50,215 nt of DNA, from the NCBI GenBank assembly GCA_036491755.1, contig DASXBJ010000083.1, positions 1 through 50,215 of the forward strand, in the 5' to 3' direction. Below, one piece after another: positions 17,304-24,893 of this stretch. Within the stretch, counting starts at the first letter, position 1, and each line of letters starts with the position of its first letter. The position numbers and the translations under genes are program-made. The notes beneath the pieces are model-generated. The model worked only from the letters and a program-made list of their open reading frames with translations, did not search any database and had not been told where the DNA came from. The stretch comes from DASXBJ01 sp036491755 (lineage in GTDB: Bacteria > Chloroflexota > Dormibacteria > Dormibacterales > Dormibacteraceae).

Positions 17304-17315
17304 TGGAAGGTTCCA
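17304..17315. promoter_or_regulatory. LacI-type operator, APC permease promoter
   Basis: TGGAAGGTTCCA, 11 of 12 bases matching TGGAACGTTCCA, embedded in the longer repeat GCTGGAA-GG-TTCCAGC. It begins two bases downstream of the -10 element of the minus-strand permease promoter. Confidence 0.6.
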
Positions 17316-17317
17316 GC

Positions 17318-17346
17318 ACCATATGCCAAGGCGATCTCTCCGTCAA
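17318..17346 (-). promoter_or_regulatory. Predicted promoter of the APC permease
   Basis: On the minus strand TTGACG (17346-17341), a 17-base spacer and TATGGT (17323-17318). The operator-like palindrome follows immediately, so a bound repressor would cover the start site. Confidence 0.5.
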
Positions 17347-17354
17347 GGAGGATC

Positions 17355-18488
17355 TCATCGCCCTGAGCCGGCTTTTCGCGTGACCTCGGCCACCTCGACC
17401 CAGCGGTGCTCGGCCGCTGCCATCTCCATCGCCTCGCATACCGCCTGGACCGCGGCGCCGTGTGCGAAGTCCGGCTCCCAGGGGCCATCGGGCCAGCGCT
17501 GCAGCAGGTCGCCGAGGTGGTTGACGAAGCTTGCCCCGTAGCCGACCCCCTGGCCGACTGGCCACCAATCGCGCGCGTACGGGTGGGACTCGTGCTCGGC
17601 CCGGATGGTCCGCATGCCGTAGAGGCCCGGCTCGTCGGACCCCTGCCCGAAACGGAGCTCGTTCAGGCGGGCGTAGTCGAACACCAGCGTGCCGCGATCG
17701 CCGTTGAGCTCGATCGAGAAGTCGCATGGCCGCCGCACGGCGGTGCGAGCCATTTCGAATACCCCGCGTGCTCCCGATTCGAAGCGAGCCAGCGTGCTGG
17801 ACGCGTCATCGACCGACACCTGGCGGCGCGAGCGCTCGCGCACGAACGTCTCGGACTGGGCCGCGACCTCGGCGATGCTCCCGGCCATCCAGACGGCCAT
17901 GTCGATCAGGTGGCTTCCGAGGTCGGCGATGGTCGAACCCCCCATCGTGCGGTCGAACCGCCAGTCGAAGGGGATGCTCGGGTCCACGAACTCGTCAGAA
18001 AGCCAGGTGGCCCGGACGAGGCGGACGGCCCCGATCGCGCCCTCGTCGACCATGCGCTTCATCAACGACACCGCCGGCAGCTTCCGATAGTTGAAATCGA
18101 CCGCCGAGAGGACGCGCGCCCGCTGGACGGCATCGACGGCCTCGGCCGCCTGGCGGTAGGTGACAGCGAGCGGCTTCTCGCAGATGACGGCCTTGCCGGC
18201 GGCGGCGGCCGCCGCCGCGATCTCGGCGTGCGTCCCGGGCGGCGTGCAGATGTCGACGATGTCGATGTCGGGTCGCGCCACCAGCTCGTGCCAATCCTGG
18301 GTCCAGCTTTCGAACCCGTAGGCGCCGGCCGCGCGCGCCACCTTCTCCTTGTCGCGCCCGCTCAGCACTCGAAGCTTCGGGCGGTGCTGGAGCCGGCGCA
18401 TCACCGGCGCGACGGTGTAGGCGTAGGAGTGGGCCCTGCCCATCATTCCGTAGCCGGCGATCCCGATCCCGACCTCGCGCGGCGCCAT
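17355..18488 (-). CDS. Gfo/Idh/MocA family oxidoreductase (first of four)
   Basis: A 377-residue NAD(P)-dependent sugar or polyol dehydrogenase. N-terminal Rossmann fold GIAGYGMMGRAHSYAY (about 8-23), the CEKPLAV catalytic-lysine motif (about 96-102), and a C-terminal alpha/beta domain with GSHLIDMAVWMAG. Start ATG 18488; the stop of the preceding gene overlaps it by one base (TGATG). It is the last gene of a four-gene minus-strand operon (oxidoreductase, TIM-barrel isomerase, oxidoreductase, oxidoreductase). Substrate not determinable; the family oxidises inositols, glucosides and aminosugars. Confidence 0.87.
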   Translation of the reverse strand: MAPREVGIGIAGYGMMGRAHSYAYTVAPVMRRLQHRPKLRVLSGRDKEKVARAAGAYGFESWTQDWHELVARPDIDIVDICTPPGTHAEIAAAAAAAGKAVICEKPLAVTYRQAAEAVDAVQRARVLSAVDFNYRKLPAVSLMKRMVDEGAIGAVRLVRATWLSDEFVDPSIPFDWRFDRTMGGSTIADLGSHLIDMAVWMAGSIAEVAAQSETFVRERSRRQVSVDDASSTLARFESGARGVFEMARTAVRRPCDFSIELNGDRGTLVFDYARLNELRFGQGSDEPGLYGMRTIRAEHESHPYARDWWPVGQGVGYGASFVNHLGDLLQRWPDGPWEPDFAHGAAVQAVCEAMEMAAAEHRWVEVAEVTRKAGSGR

Positions 18489-19408
18489 CAAGCGCGGGTC
18501 ATCTGCGCTGCAGCGCGCTGAGCCGCGTCCAGCGCCGCCGCCGCGTCGAACCCGCTCGCGCCTTCGAGCGGCGCGCCCCCCACGTGTCGCGCAAAACTCT
18601 CCGCCTGCAGCCGCAACGCGCCGTAGAAGGCTTCGTCCGCCGCCGGCGGCCACAGGAAACGGCAGTCCTCGGCGCCCTTTGTGCCATAGACCTCGACCTT
18701 GCACACGTCGCCCAGGGGGAACCGGCGTCCCAGTGAGATGAGCGCGGTCGTGCCTCCCGTGAGCTCAACCAGCGCGTGCGCGCTTTCGGGGTCGCCAGGC
18801 CACGGCTCCTCCGCCACGCCGCACGCCACAGCGGTGATGGCGCCGAACTCCTGGCCGGTCAACCAGCGCGTCTGGTCGACCTCGTGCACGCCCATGTCGA
18901 CGAAGATTCCGCCGCTGTGCGCGCGGAACTGCGCGCTGGGCGGAGCGCCGTCCCACTGATAGCAGCCAACCATGTAGACGCCGCCGAGCTCGCCGGCCGC
19001 GATCCGCTCGCGCAGACGCCGCAGCGAGGGCACGAACCGGCGCCAGAAGCCGACTTGCAGCGGCAGGCCGGCGGCGGCCATGACCTTGGCGGCCTGAAGA
19101 GCGTCGGATGCGGTCACGCCGACCGGCTTTTCGCAAAGCACCGGCAGCCGTGCGCCGGCCAGTCGCTGGACGGTCTGCAGGTGCCTGTCGCTCGGGACGC
19201 ACACGAGCACCGCATCGAAGCCGCCCGCGTCGAGCATCGAGTCCAGGTCGGAGTACACGGTGGCGCCGGCGTCCGCCACGGCGGCGCGGGCCGCATCCCC
19301 GGGCTCGGCGATCGCCGCCACCGTGATCGCATCCGAGTCCGCGATGGCGCGCAGATGGTTGCGACCCATCCTCCCGGCGCCCGCCAGCGCCAGCCTGCAC
19401 GTGGCCAC
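18488..19408 (-). CDS. Gfo/Idh/MocA family oxidoreductase (second of four)
   Basis: A 306-residue dehydrogenase, short for the family. Rossmann motif LALAGAGRMGRNHLRAI (about 6-22), CEKPVGV lysine motif (about 91-97), RRFVPSLRRLRERIAAGELGG and GGIFVDMGVHEVDQTRWLTG, the last with the conserved His of inositol-type dehydrogenases. Start GTG 19408, two bases after the isomerase stop; the much longer open frame upstream overlaps that gene and is rejected. The HEVDQ motif and short length resemble myo-inositol or scyllo-inositol dehydrogenases (inference). Confidence 0.85.
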   Translation of the reverse strand: MATCRLALAGAGRMGRNHLRAIADSDAITVAAIAEPGDAARAAVADAGATVYSDLDSMLDAGGFDAVLVCVPSDRHLQTVQRLAGARLPVLCEKPVGVTASDALQAAKVMAAAGLPLQVGFWRRFVPSLRRLRERIAAGELGGVYMVGCYQWDGAPPSAQFRAHSGGIFVDMGVHEVDQTRWLTGQEFGAITAVACGVAEEPWPGDPESAHALVELTGGTTALISLGRRFPLGDVCKVEVYGTKGAEDCRFLWPPAADEAFYGALRLQAESFARHVGGAPLEGASGFDAAAALDAAQRAAAQMTRA

Positions 19409-19410
19409 CG

Positions 19411-20361
19411 TCAGAAGCCGCGGGCGGCGAGGTACTCGCGATTGGCGCGCTGGTCGCCCGCGGCCCGGCCCTCGCGATCCGGCAGCACGTCCTGCTCGAC
19501 AACGAGCCAGCCCGAGTAGCGCGCTCGCAGCTCGGCGAGCATCCCTTCCACGTCGAGGTCGCCCTCGCCGAGCCTGCAGAAAGCCTTGCGGCGCCAGATC
19601 TCGTTCACGTGCGCGGACTCTCGCACGATCTGGTCGACCACCGCCCGGCGGGCGTCTTTGAAATGGACGTGGTTGATCCGGCCGCCCCACTCGCGCATCG
19701 CCAGCACAGGGTCGCCCCCACCCAGCAGCAGGTGGCCTGTATCCAGGCAAAGGCCGATCGATGTCAGCTCGAGGACCTTCTCGATCTCCCACGGCGCCTC
19801 GACGCGCGTCCCCGTCTCGTGATGAAAGGTCGGCTCGTAGTTGCGCTCGCGGCACACGGCGACGGACATCTCGACGCCTTCGGCGAAAAGCCTCCAGCCG
19901 GCGGCGTCAAAGCCGAGGCTCCGGTTCGTGGCCGCCTGGCCCGGCTTCGAGCGCCGCTCGTCGGATCCCGCATCAGCGAGCGTCGGACGCGGCTTGAGAC
20001 CCGACGGCCCCGGTTGCACTGCGTCGAAAACGTCGAGCAGGGCGCCCAGGTCCTTCAGCGCCGAGGGCAGTTTGTCGAGGTCGCTGAATGGCAGCTCGAA
20101 GAAGCCGCCGGCGAGACCGAGCCCGCGCGAGGCGAGGTTGTTCGAGAGCTCGTCGCCATATCCGAAATAGCCGAGCGGGCCAAGGTCGATGCCGGCGTAT
20201 CCGGCGCCCGCCACCTCGTCGAGCACAGCCGCCGCGTCGGGGACGTCGGGCAGGATCCCCACCGTCAGCTCGAACGCGCCATAGCTCACGGGGGCGTTGG
20301 CGACGACTATGGCGCGCGCCGTCGTCTGCAAACGCGAGGCGCCGGCGCGCGCCTGCGTCAT
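19411..20361 (-). CDS. TIM-barrel sugar isomerase/dehydratase, IolE-related
   Basis: A 316-residue protein of the xylose isomerase-like TIM-barrel superfamily. Metal-site segments: YEPTFHHETGTRVEAPWEIEKVLELT, GLCLDTGHLLLGGGDPVLAM and INHVHFKDARRAVVD, then WLVVEQD. These match the IolE/IolI branch (inosose dehydratase or isomerase). A charged segment at about 117-148 is part of the family pattern rather than an insertion. ATG 20361 overlaps the previous stop by four bases (ATGA). It shares the operon with three Gfo/Idh/MocA enzymes, suggesting oxidation followed by dehydration or isomerisation of the keto product. Confidence 0.82.
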   Translation of the reverse strand: MTQARAGASRLQTTARAIVVANAPVSYGAFELTVGILPDVPDAAAVLDEVAGAGYAGIDLGPLGYFGYGDELSNNLASRGLGLAGGFFELPFSDLDKLPSALKDLGALLDVFDAVQPGPSGLKPRPTLADAGSDERRSKPGQAATNRSLGFDAAGWRLFAEGVEMSVAVCRERNYEPTFHHETGTRVEAPWEIEKVLELTSIGLCLDTGHLLLGGGDPVLAMREWGGRINHVHFKDARRAVVDQIVRESAHVNEIWRRKAFCRLGEGDLDVEGMLAELRARYSGWLVVEQDVLPDREGRAAGDQRANREYLAARGF

Positions 20362-21488
20362 GAGCTGCTTCGTCTGGCAGCAGCCATCGCCGGCGCCGAG
20401 GGTTGGTCGCGCGGGGTGCGGCTGCGATGGACCGCGACGACCGCTTCGCACAGAGCGATGTCGCGGACGGCGTCCTTGCCCGATGTCACGGGCTCGCGTC
20501 CGCTCGCCACGCAGTCGTGGAAGTGAACGAGCTCTTCCTTGAAGCTCTCCTTGAAAGATGTGATCTCCTCTGAGCGCATCGAGCGAGGCGACTTCGCGAC
20601 GCCGTCCTCGAGGACCAACAGCGTCGGCGCGCTGCGCAGGAAAGGCGATGGAAACGACAGGGTCACCCGGCGCTCCGGCGAGTAGAAGGCGAGCTCCATC
20701 GAGTAGCGGGCAAGGACCGGCAGGTCCACCCACGCGAGGATGCACTGGGCCGCGCCGTAGTTGAAGATGGCCGTCAGGCCAGTCTCGCGTATGTCGGCGA
20801 ACTCGAGCCGGTCGGGTTCGCCGAGGATGCCCCGCATTGCGTTGAGCTCGTGCACCAGGCTGTCCAGCAGAACCATGTGGTAGGCCCAGCGGGAGAGGTC
20901 GTCGGCACCCGGGATCGCGGCATCGATCCGAGCCTGGTTGTCGGCCGTCAGCGACTCGAGCATCTCCCCGGACAGCGGGGCGCCGCGCTTGAGCTCATAG
21001 TGCTGCACGTAAGGCTGGAGCGGGGACTCGAGCGTCGTGATGCGGGCCAGGCGCAGGTCGTTAATCCCGCGCATCTCTTCGACGGCGCGGGCGTAGGCAG
21101 GGTCGTAGCGCTTGTTGTAGGCGACCATCAACGTCACGCCGGCCTCGGTGGCCGCGTCGACCATCGCCAGCCCTTCGGCGACCGAGAAGCACATGGGCTT
21201 TTCGACCAGCACGTGGATGCCCGCCCTGGCGGCGGCGATGGCGATCGGCGCGTGGCTGCCGGAGGTCAGGACCAGGACCGCGTCGAGAGGGCGGGCCAGC
21301 AGCTCCTGCCAGGTGGCGTACCGCTCGGCGACGCCGTAATCGTTGCCGACCGCCTCGCGGACCTCTTCGGAGAGGTCGCATATGGCGGCAATCTCGAACC
21401 GGTCGGAGAGCTCACGAAGGTAGTGGAGGTGCATGACCTGCGCGATCAAGCCGCAGCCGATGACGCCCACCCTGATCCGCCTTGTCAT
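20358..21488 (-). CDS. Gfo/Idh/MocA family oxidoreductase (third of four)
   Basis: A 376-residue dehydrogenase: Rossmann VGVIGCGLIAQVMHLHYL (about 7-24), VEKPMCFS lysine motif (about 95-102), VAYNKRYDPAYARAVEEM. The central domain has an unusually long region with YELKRGAPLSGEML, as in a subgroup that acts on larger glycosides or pseudo-sugars (weak inference). First gene of its operon, start ATG 21488 with a G-rich site GGGTGGG upstream. A strong promoter and a perfect TGGAACGTTCCA palindrome lie 25-70 bases upstream. Confidence 0.87.
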   Translation of the reverse strand: MTRRIRVGVIGCGLIAQVMHLHYLRELSDRFEIAAICDLSEEVREAVGNDYGVAERYATWQELLARPLDAVLVLTSGSHAPIAIAAARAGIHVLVEKPMCFSVAEGLAMVDAATEAGVTLMVAYNKRYDPAYARAVEEMRGINDLRLARITTLESPLQPYVQHYELKRGAPLSGEMLESLTADNQARIDAAIPGADDLSRWAYHMVLLDSLVHELNAMRGILGEPDRLEFADIRETGLTAIFNYGAAQCILAWVDLPVLARYSMELAFYSPERRVTLSFPSPFLRSAPTLLVLEDGVAKSPRSMRSEEITSFKESFKEELVHFHDCVASGREPVTSGKDAVRDIALCEAVVAVHRSRTPRDQPSAPAMAAARRSSS

Positions 21489-21514
21489 CCCACCCAGACC
21501 TCAAATTGGCGCGT

Positions 21515-21526
21515 TGGAACGTTCCA
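21515..21526. promoter_or_regulatory. LacI-type operator, oxidoreductase/isomerase operon
   Basis: TGGAACGTTCCA, a perfect 12-bp palindrome with central CG as in LacI-family sites. It lies between the minus-strand promoter and ATG 21488, where the transcription start is expected. Confidence 0.7.
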
Positions 21527-21530
21527 CGCG

Positions 21531-21559
21531 AAGTTATACGAAAGGTCCGGCACTGTCAA
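21531..21559 (-). promoter_or_regulatory. Predicted promoter of the 21488-17355 operon
   Basis: On the minus strand TTGACA (21559-21554) followed by TATAACTT; the spacer is 15 bases to TATAAC or 17 bases to TAACTT. The same TTGACA/ATAACTT arrangement is found before the gene at 45604. The operator begins a few bases further on. Confidence 0.65.
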
Positions 21560-21576
21560 CAGCCAACTTCGCGGTC

Positions 21577-22530
21577 TCATCCGCAAAGGACGGCCGCCGC
21601 TTCGAGGACGCCTGTCTCGGCCGGCTCGAAAGGATCCTCGTGCTCGATGGCGACGGTGTGGACCTGGGTCGACTCGCCCAGCGCGGCCACTAACCCGGCC
21701 CACCACGCCGCATCCTTGCCGCGGCCGACCACGGCGAAGTTCCACGGCATCTGTTCGGGGGGTTTCGGCCAGCGGTGATCCAGCAGGCCGTTGACCGCCA
21801 GGTTGGCCGGCGAGAACACCACGTCCTTGCCGTGGCAGTGGCCGGCCCGCCGGCCGATGGCGTCGACCACGGCGAGCGGGTCCATGCCCATCCAGAAGAA
21901 ATGGCTCGGGTCGATGTTGGCGGCGATGGCGTCGCCCAGAGCCGCGACCCTGGTGAAGGTCTCGACGTTGTAGACCACGGTGCCGGGATGCAGTTCGAGG
22001 CAGATCAGCAGCGCCTCATGCTCGCGCTGCGCGAAATCCGCGAGCGCGGACCAGTAAGGCTCGACCTTCGCCTCCCACTGCGCCTCGTAGATGCCCTCCA
22101 GGTATGGCAGCCAGCCGCCGCCCGCGAAGTGAGGCACGTGGTCGGTCGCCGCGCCCGCCGGACATCCCGCGAGGGCCACCACGCGGTCGACTCCGAGCAT
22201 GGCGGCAAGGCGGATCGCGTCACGCAGGTCGCCGTCGTGTTTCTTCGCCAGGCCGGCGTCCGGGTGAAGAGGATTTCCCCAAACGTTCAACGCCGCAAGC
22301 GTGAGCCCCCGGCTGCTTATCTCGGCGAGCCATCTCCTGCGCGCCCCCTCGTCTCTCAGCAAGAGGTGCGGGTCGCAGTGGCCCTCCGGCGCGTATCCGC
22401 CGGCGCCCACCTCGAGGTCGGTGACCAGCGGCGCCTCGCGCACGAGCCAGTCCATCACGTCGACGAGCGGACGGCCGGCGAAGGCTTCTGTAACGACACC
22501 GATGCGTAGCCCGCCCTCCGTCCCGCTCAT
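21577..22530 (-). CDS. TIM-barrel sugar isomerase/epimerase family protein
   Basis: A 317-residue TIM-barrel protein of the AP-endonuclease-2/xylose isomerase superfamily. Strand one is LRIGVVTEAF. Metal- and substrate-site segments: CLELHPGTVVYNVETFTR, ANIDPSHFFWMGMDPL, GHCHGKDVVF and AIEHEDPF. It is a close paralogue of the protein at 44639-45604 (shared GNPLHPD, HFAGGGWLPYLE, NPEQMPWNFAVVGRG-like blocks), but not of the IolE-like proteins. Start ATG 22530 has GGGGG just upstream. Function unknown; relatives act on keto-sugars, including glycoside-cleaving enzymes (inference). Confidence 0.8.
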   Translation of the reverse strand: MSGTEGGLRIGVVTEAFAGRPLVDVMDWLVREAPLVTDLEVGAGGYAPEGHCDPHLLLRDEGARRRWLAEISSRGLTLAALNVWGNPLHPDAGLAKKHDGDLRDAIRLAAMLGVDRVVALAGCPAGAATDHVPHFAGGGWLPYLEGIYEAQWEAKVEPYWSALADFAQREHEALLICLELHPGTVVYNVETFTRVAALGDAIAANIDPSHFFWMGMDPLAVVDAIGRRAGHCHGKDVVFSPANLAVNGLLDHRWPKPPEQMPWNFAVVGRGKDAAWWAGLVAALGESTQVHTVAIEHEDPFEPAETGVLEAAAVLCG

Positions 22531-22564
22531 ATCCCCCTATCGTATTGCGACCATCACCGAACCC

Positions 22565-23764
22565 TTGATTCGCAGCCGCAGCGGCGGCCTGATCGGCGCG
22601 CTCAGCTTCGCCACGCTGGGGACCGGCCTGGTCCAGATCTGCGTGCCTCTCGAGCTTCGACAATTGCATGCGAACCCCAGCGAGATCGGGGTCACCCTGG
22701 CGATGTTCGGCTTTGGGATGTTCGCCTTCGAGTGGGTGTGGGGATTCGTCGCCGACCGCATCGGGTATGGCGCGCCGCTCATCGCGTCGCAGCTGCTTTA
22801 CGCAGCGAGCCTCGTGCTGCTCGCCCGCGCGGACTCCATCGTGCTCATCGGCGCCGCGTACTTTCTCGCGTCCGGAATGATGGTTGCGGTCGGCCCCATC
22901 GCTCGGTCGTATCTCGGCACGACCTTGCACGCGCGCCTGCGCGCCACCGGCCTGGCGATGCTCTCCGCGCAGTGGGTCGTCGCCGAAGCGGTGGGCGCGG
23001 GGGCCGGTGGCCAGCTGATCGACCATTTCCCGATTCGCTCCGTGCTGCTGGCGACCGCTGCCCTGCCCGCGGTGTCGGCGCTGTTGCTGGTGCCCCTGTT
23101 CCGGGGCTATGCGCAGCAGCGGGGCCGCTGGAACGCCGGCGACCAGGCTCGCATGGAGGAGTCCCGCGGCGGCGCCAGCCTGGCGCGTGTCCTGGTCGTC
23201 ACCGCTTCGATGGTGCTCCTGTTCCAGGTCGGGCTGGGCGGAGAGATGGCCCTCCTGCCTCTGCTCGTCACGACGCACCTCGGCCTGTCCGCCGCCAGCG
23301 CGGGGACGGCGCTGCTCGTCGTCGGGTTGCTTGGTGGCCTCTTTCTGGTGCCTGGGGGAACTGCTTCCGACCGCTGGGGCCGGCGCCCGACCATGATCGC
23401 GGGCGGCGTGATCGCCGCCTTTGGTTTCGTCCTTTACGCGACGGCCGGCAACTTCATCCTGGTGCTCGTCGCGGCCGCTTTCCGCGCGCTCGGAGCGTCG
23501 TTGATCTGGCCCGCGGCGACCGCATGGCTGTCGGAGTCGATTCCGCGACAGCGCCACGCCCTCTACATGGGGCTGTTCGGCGAGTTCGAGAACGTGGGAG
23601 TCACGCTCGGACCTGTGCTGGGAGGACTGGCCTGGTCGGTGGCCGGGATCCAGGCCGCCTTCTACACGTACGCGGTCGCGGCGCTCCTGGCGGCGGTCGT
23701 CGCGGTCGTCTTCGTGGATCGCGCGTCGCGAGTGCCGGCGCGCGACACGGTCAGCCGCTCCTGA
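22565..23764 (+). CDS. Major facilitator superfamily transporter
   Basis: A 399-residue transporter with about 12 helices in two halves. The MFS loop motifs are visible as FVADRIGYGAPLIASQ (about 70-85) between helices 2 and 3 and GTASDRWGRRPTMIAGG (about 266-282) in the second half. The first helix begins at GGLIGALSFATLG, so TTG 22565 is the only sensible start although no ribosome-binding site is evident. It is divergent from the isomerase at 22530 with 34 bases between. Its last 14 bases overlap the convergent lacI gene. Carried substrate unknown; a sugar or polyol is likely from context. Confidence 0.85.
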   Translation: MIRSRSGGLIGALSFATLGTGLVQICVPLELRQLHANPSEIGVTLAMFGFGMFAFEWVWGFVADRIGYGAPLIASQLLYAASLVLLARADSIVLIGAAYFLASGMMVAVGPIARSYLGTTLHARLRATGLAMLSAQWVVAEAVGAGAGGQLIDHFPIRSVLLATAALPAVSALLLVPLFRGYAQQRGRWNAGDQARMEESRGGASLARVLVVTASMVLLFQVGLGGEMALLPLLVTTHLGLSAASAGTALLVVGLLGGLFLVPGGTASDRWGRRPTMIAGGVIAAFGFVLYATAGNFILVLVAAAFRALGASLIWPAATAWLSESIPRQRHALYMGLFGEFENVGVTLGPVLGGLAWSVAGIQAAFYTYAVAALLAAVVAVVFVDRASRVPARDTVSRS

Positions 23765-24815
23765 GCCGGCTGCTCTTTCGTGGCGGCGAGGTGGTGGAAC
23801 GCACGACGAGCATCGGGGCCAGCACGTGGCGCTTGCCAGGGGCGCCCGGGTTCTCGATCCTGCGCACGACGGCTTGCATCGCGATCTCGCCGATCTGGTT
23901 GCGCGGTTGGTGGATCGTGGTCAGGGAGATGTGGCGCAGCGCGGCAAGTGCCGTGTTGTCGTATCCCATGAGGGAAACGTCCTCCGGTACGCGCAGGCCG
24001 GCCTCGTTGACGGCGTTGAGGGCGCCGACGGCCGATTGGTCGTTGCCGGCAAAGATGGCTGTCGGCCTCCGTCCCGTGGCCAGCAGCTTGCGGGCCGCCT
24101 CGTAGCCGCCGCTCTCCGTGAAGTCCCCGGGCTCAACCCGGACCTGAGCGCCCAGGCGCGCGGCCCTCATGGCCGATTCATACCCGCTGCGGCGCTCCGC
24201 CGCGCCGGCGCCTTGTCCGCCGTCGATCATGGCGATCTCGCGGTGGCCCAACCCGGCCAGGTGCTCGATTGCGAGCACCGCCCCCCTGAAGTCGTCGTCG
24301 ACCACCACGTCGACTCCCTTCAATCTCAAATCGCTCCCCACCATCGCGATCGGCACGGCGCGGGCGGCACCGGCGACGGTGGCGGCGGACATTCGCGAGC
24401 CGGCCAGGACGATTCCATCTGTTCGCAGCTCCAAGAGCTGCTCGACCGCCCGTTCCTCGGCGATCGGGTCGCGGTTGCCGGTCGCGATGAGGGCGCGGTA
24501 CCCGAGCTGGGCGGCCGCCGCATAGAGGCCGTCCAGGACCTCGGCGAAGAAGATGTTGTGGAGGTCTGACACCACCACGCCGACGTTGTACGTCCGGCGC
24601 TCGACCAGGCTGCGCGCCACGGCGTTGGCGCGGTAACCGAGCTCCTCGGCGGCCGCCATGACGGCCTCGCGGCTGGACGCGCTCACCGCGGGGTCGCCGC
24701 GGATCGCGCGCGAGACGACGGACTTGGAAAGCCCGGCCGATCGGGCGACGTCGATGATCGTCGGCGCGGGAGAGCCGTGAATGGCGCCGGCGTGGCGCGA
24801 CCTTGCCCTTGACAT
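23751..24815 (-). CDS. LacI-family transcriptional regulator (first of two)
   Basis: A 354-residue repressor-type regulator. The N-terminal helix-turn-helix (about 18-65: TIIDVARSAGLSKSVVSRAIRG) carries the recognition helix and the hinge RSLVERRTYNVGVVV; the remainder is a ribose-binding-like effector domain (VGVVVSDLHNIFFAEVLDGL through VSLMGYDNTALAALRHISLTTI). Start ATG 24815; its first two codons overlap the -35 box of the divergent iolG promoter, and two palindromic operators lie 25-50 bases upstream. It therefore probably controls the inositol operon and itself. The C-terminal end overlaps the MFS gene by 14 bases. Confidence 0.9.
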   Translation of the reverse strand: MSRARSRHAGAIHGSPAPTIIDVARSAGLSKSVVSRAIRGDPAVSASSREAVMAAAEELGYRANAVARSLVERRTYNVGVVVSDLHNIFFAEVLDGLYAAAAQLGYRALIATGNRDPIAEERAVEQLLELRTDGIVLAGSRMSAATVAGAARAVPIAMVGSDLRLKGVDVVVDDDFRGAVLAIEHLAGLGHREIAMIDGGQGAGAAERRSGYESAMRAARLGAQVRVEPGDFTESGGYEAARKLLATGRRPTAIFAGNDQSAVGALNAVNEAGLRVPEDVSLMGYDNTALAALRHISLTTIHQPRNQIGEIAMQAVVRRIENPGAPGKRHVLAPMLVVRSTTSPPRKSSRLRSG

Positions 24816-24836
24816 GCGTTGCAGGCCAAGTATACT
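24809..24836 (+). promoter_or_regulatory. Promoter of the inositol operon
   Basis: TTGACA (24809-24814), 16-base spacer, TATACT (24831-24836): the best match to a housekeeping promoter in the window. The -10 lies in AAGTATACTT (24828-24837), a perfect palindrome, so the same bases also present TATACT on the minus strand, correctly oriented for the divergent lacI gene seven or eight bases short of its ATG. Confidence 0.75.
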
Positions 24837-24839
24837 TTC

Positions 24840-24865
24840 GGGAACGTTCCCTTGGGAACGTTCCC
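24840..24865. promoter_or_regulatory. Tandem LacI-type operators, inositol operon
   Basis: Two identical 12-bp palindromes, GGGAACGTTCCC at 24840-24851 and at 24854-24865, 14 bp centre to centre. The first starts three bases after the -10 box, so it covers the expected transcription start. They lie between the divergent lacI and iolG-like genes. Confidence 0.75.
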
Positions 24866-24893
24866 AATTTCTTTGGGGGGAGGGCTCGGGTGG

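Noticed and set aside
19971..20010. Charged segment (GLKPRPTLADAGSDERR) in the IolE-like protein as an inserted palindromic element
   Set aside because: The segment fits a loop normally present in this TIM-barrel branch and I could not find flanking repeats, so no insertion is claimed.
22220..23557. 445-codon minus-strand frame across the isomerase and MFS region
   Set aside because: Antisense to the MFS gene and out of frame with the isomerase, with repetitive Arg/Gln/Glu composition.
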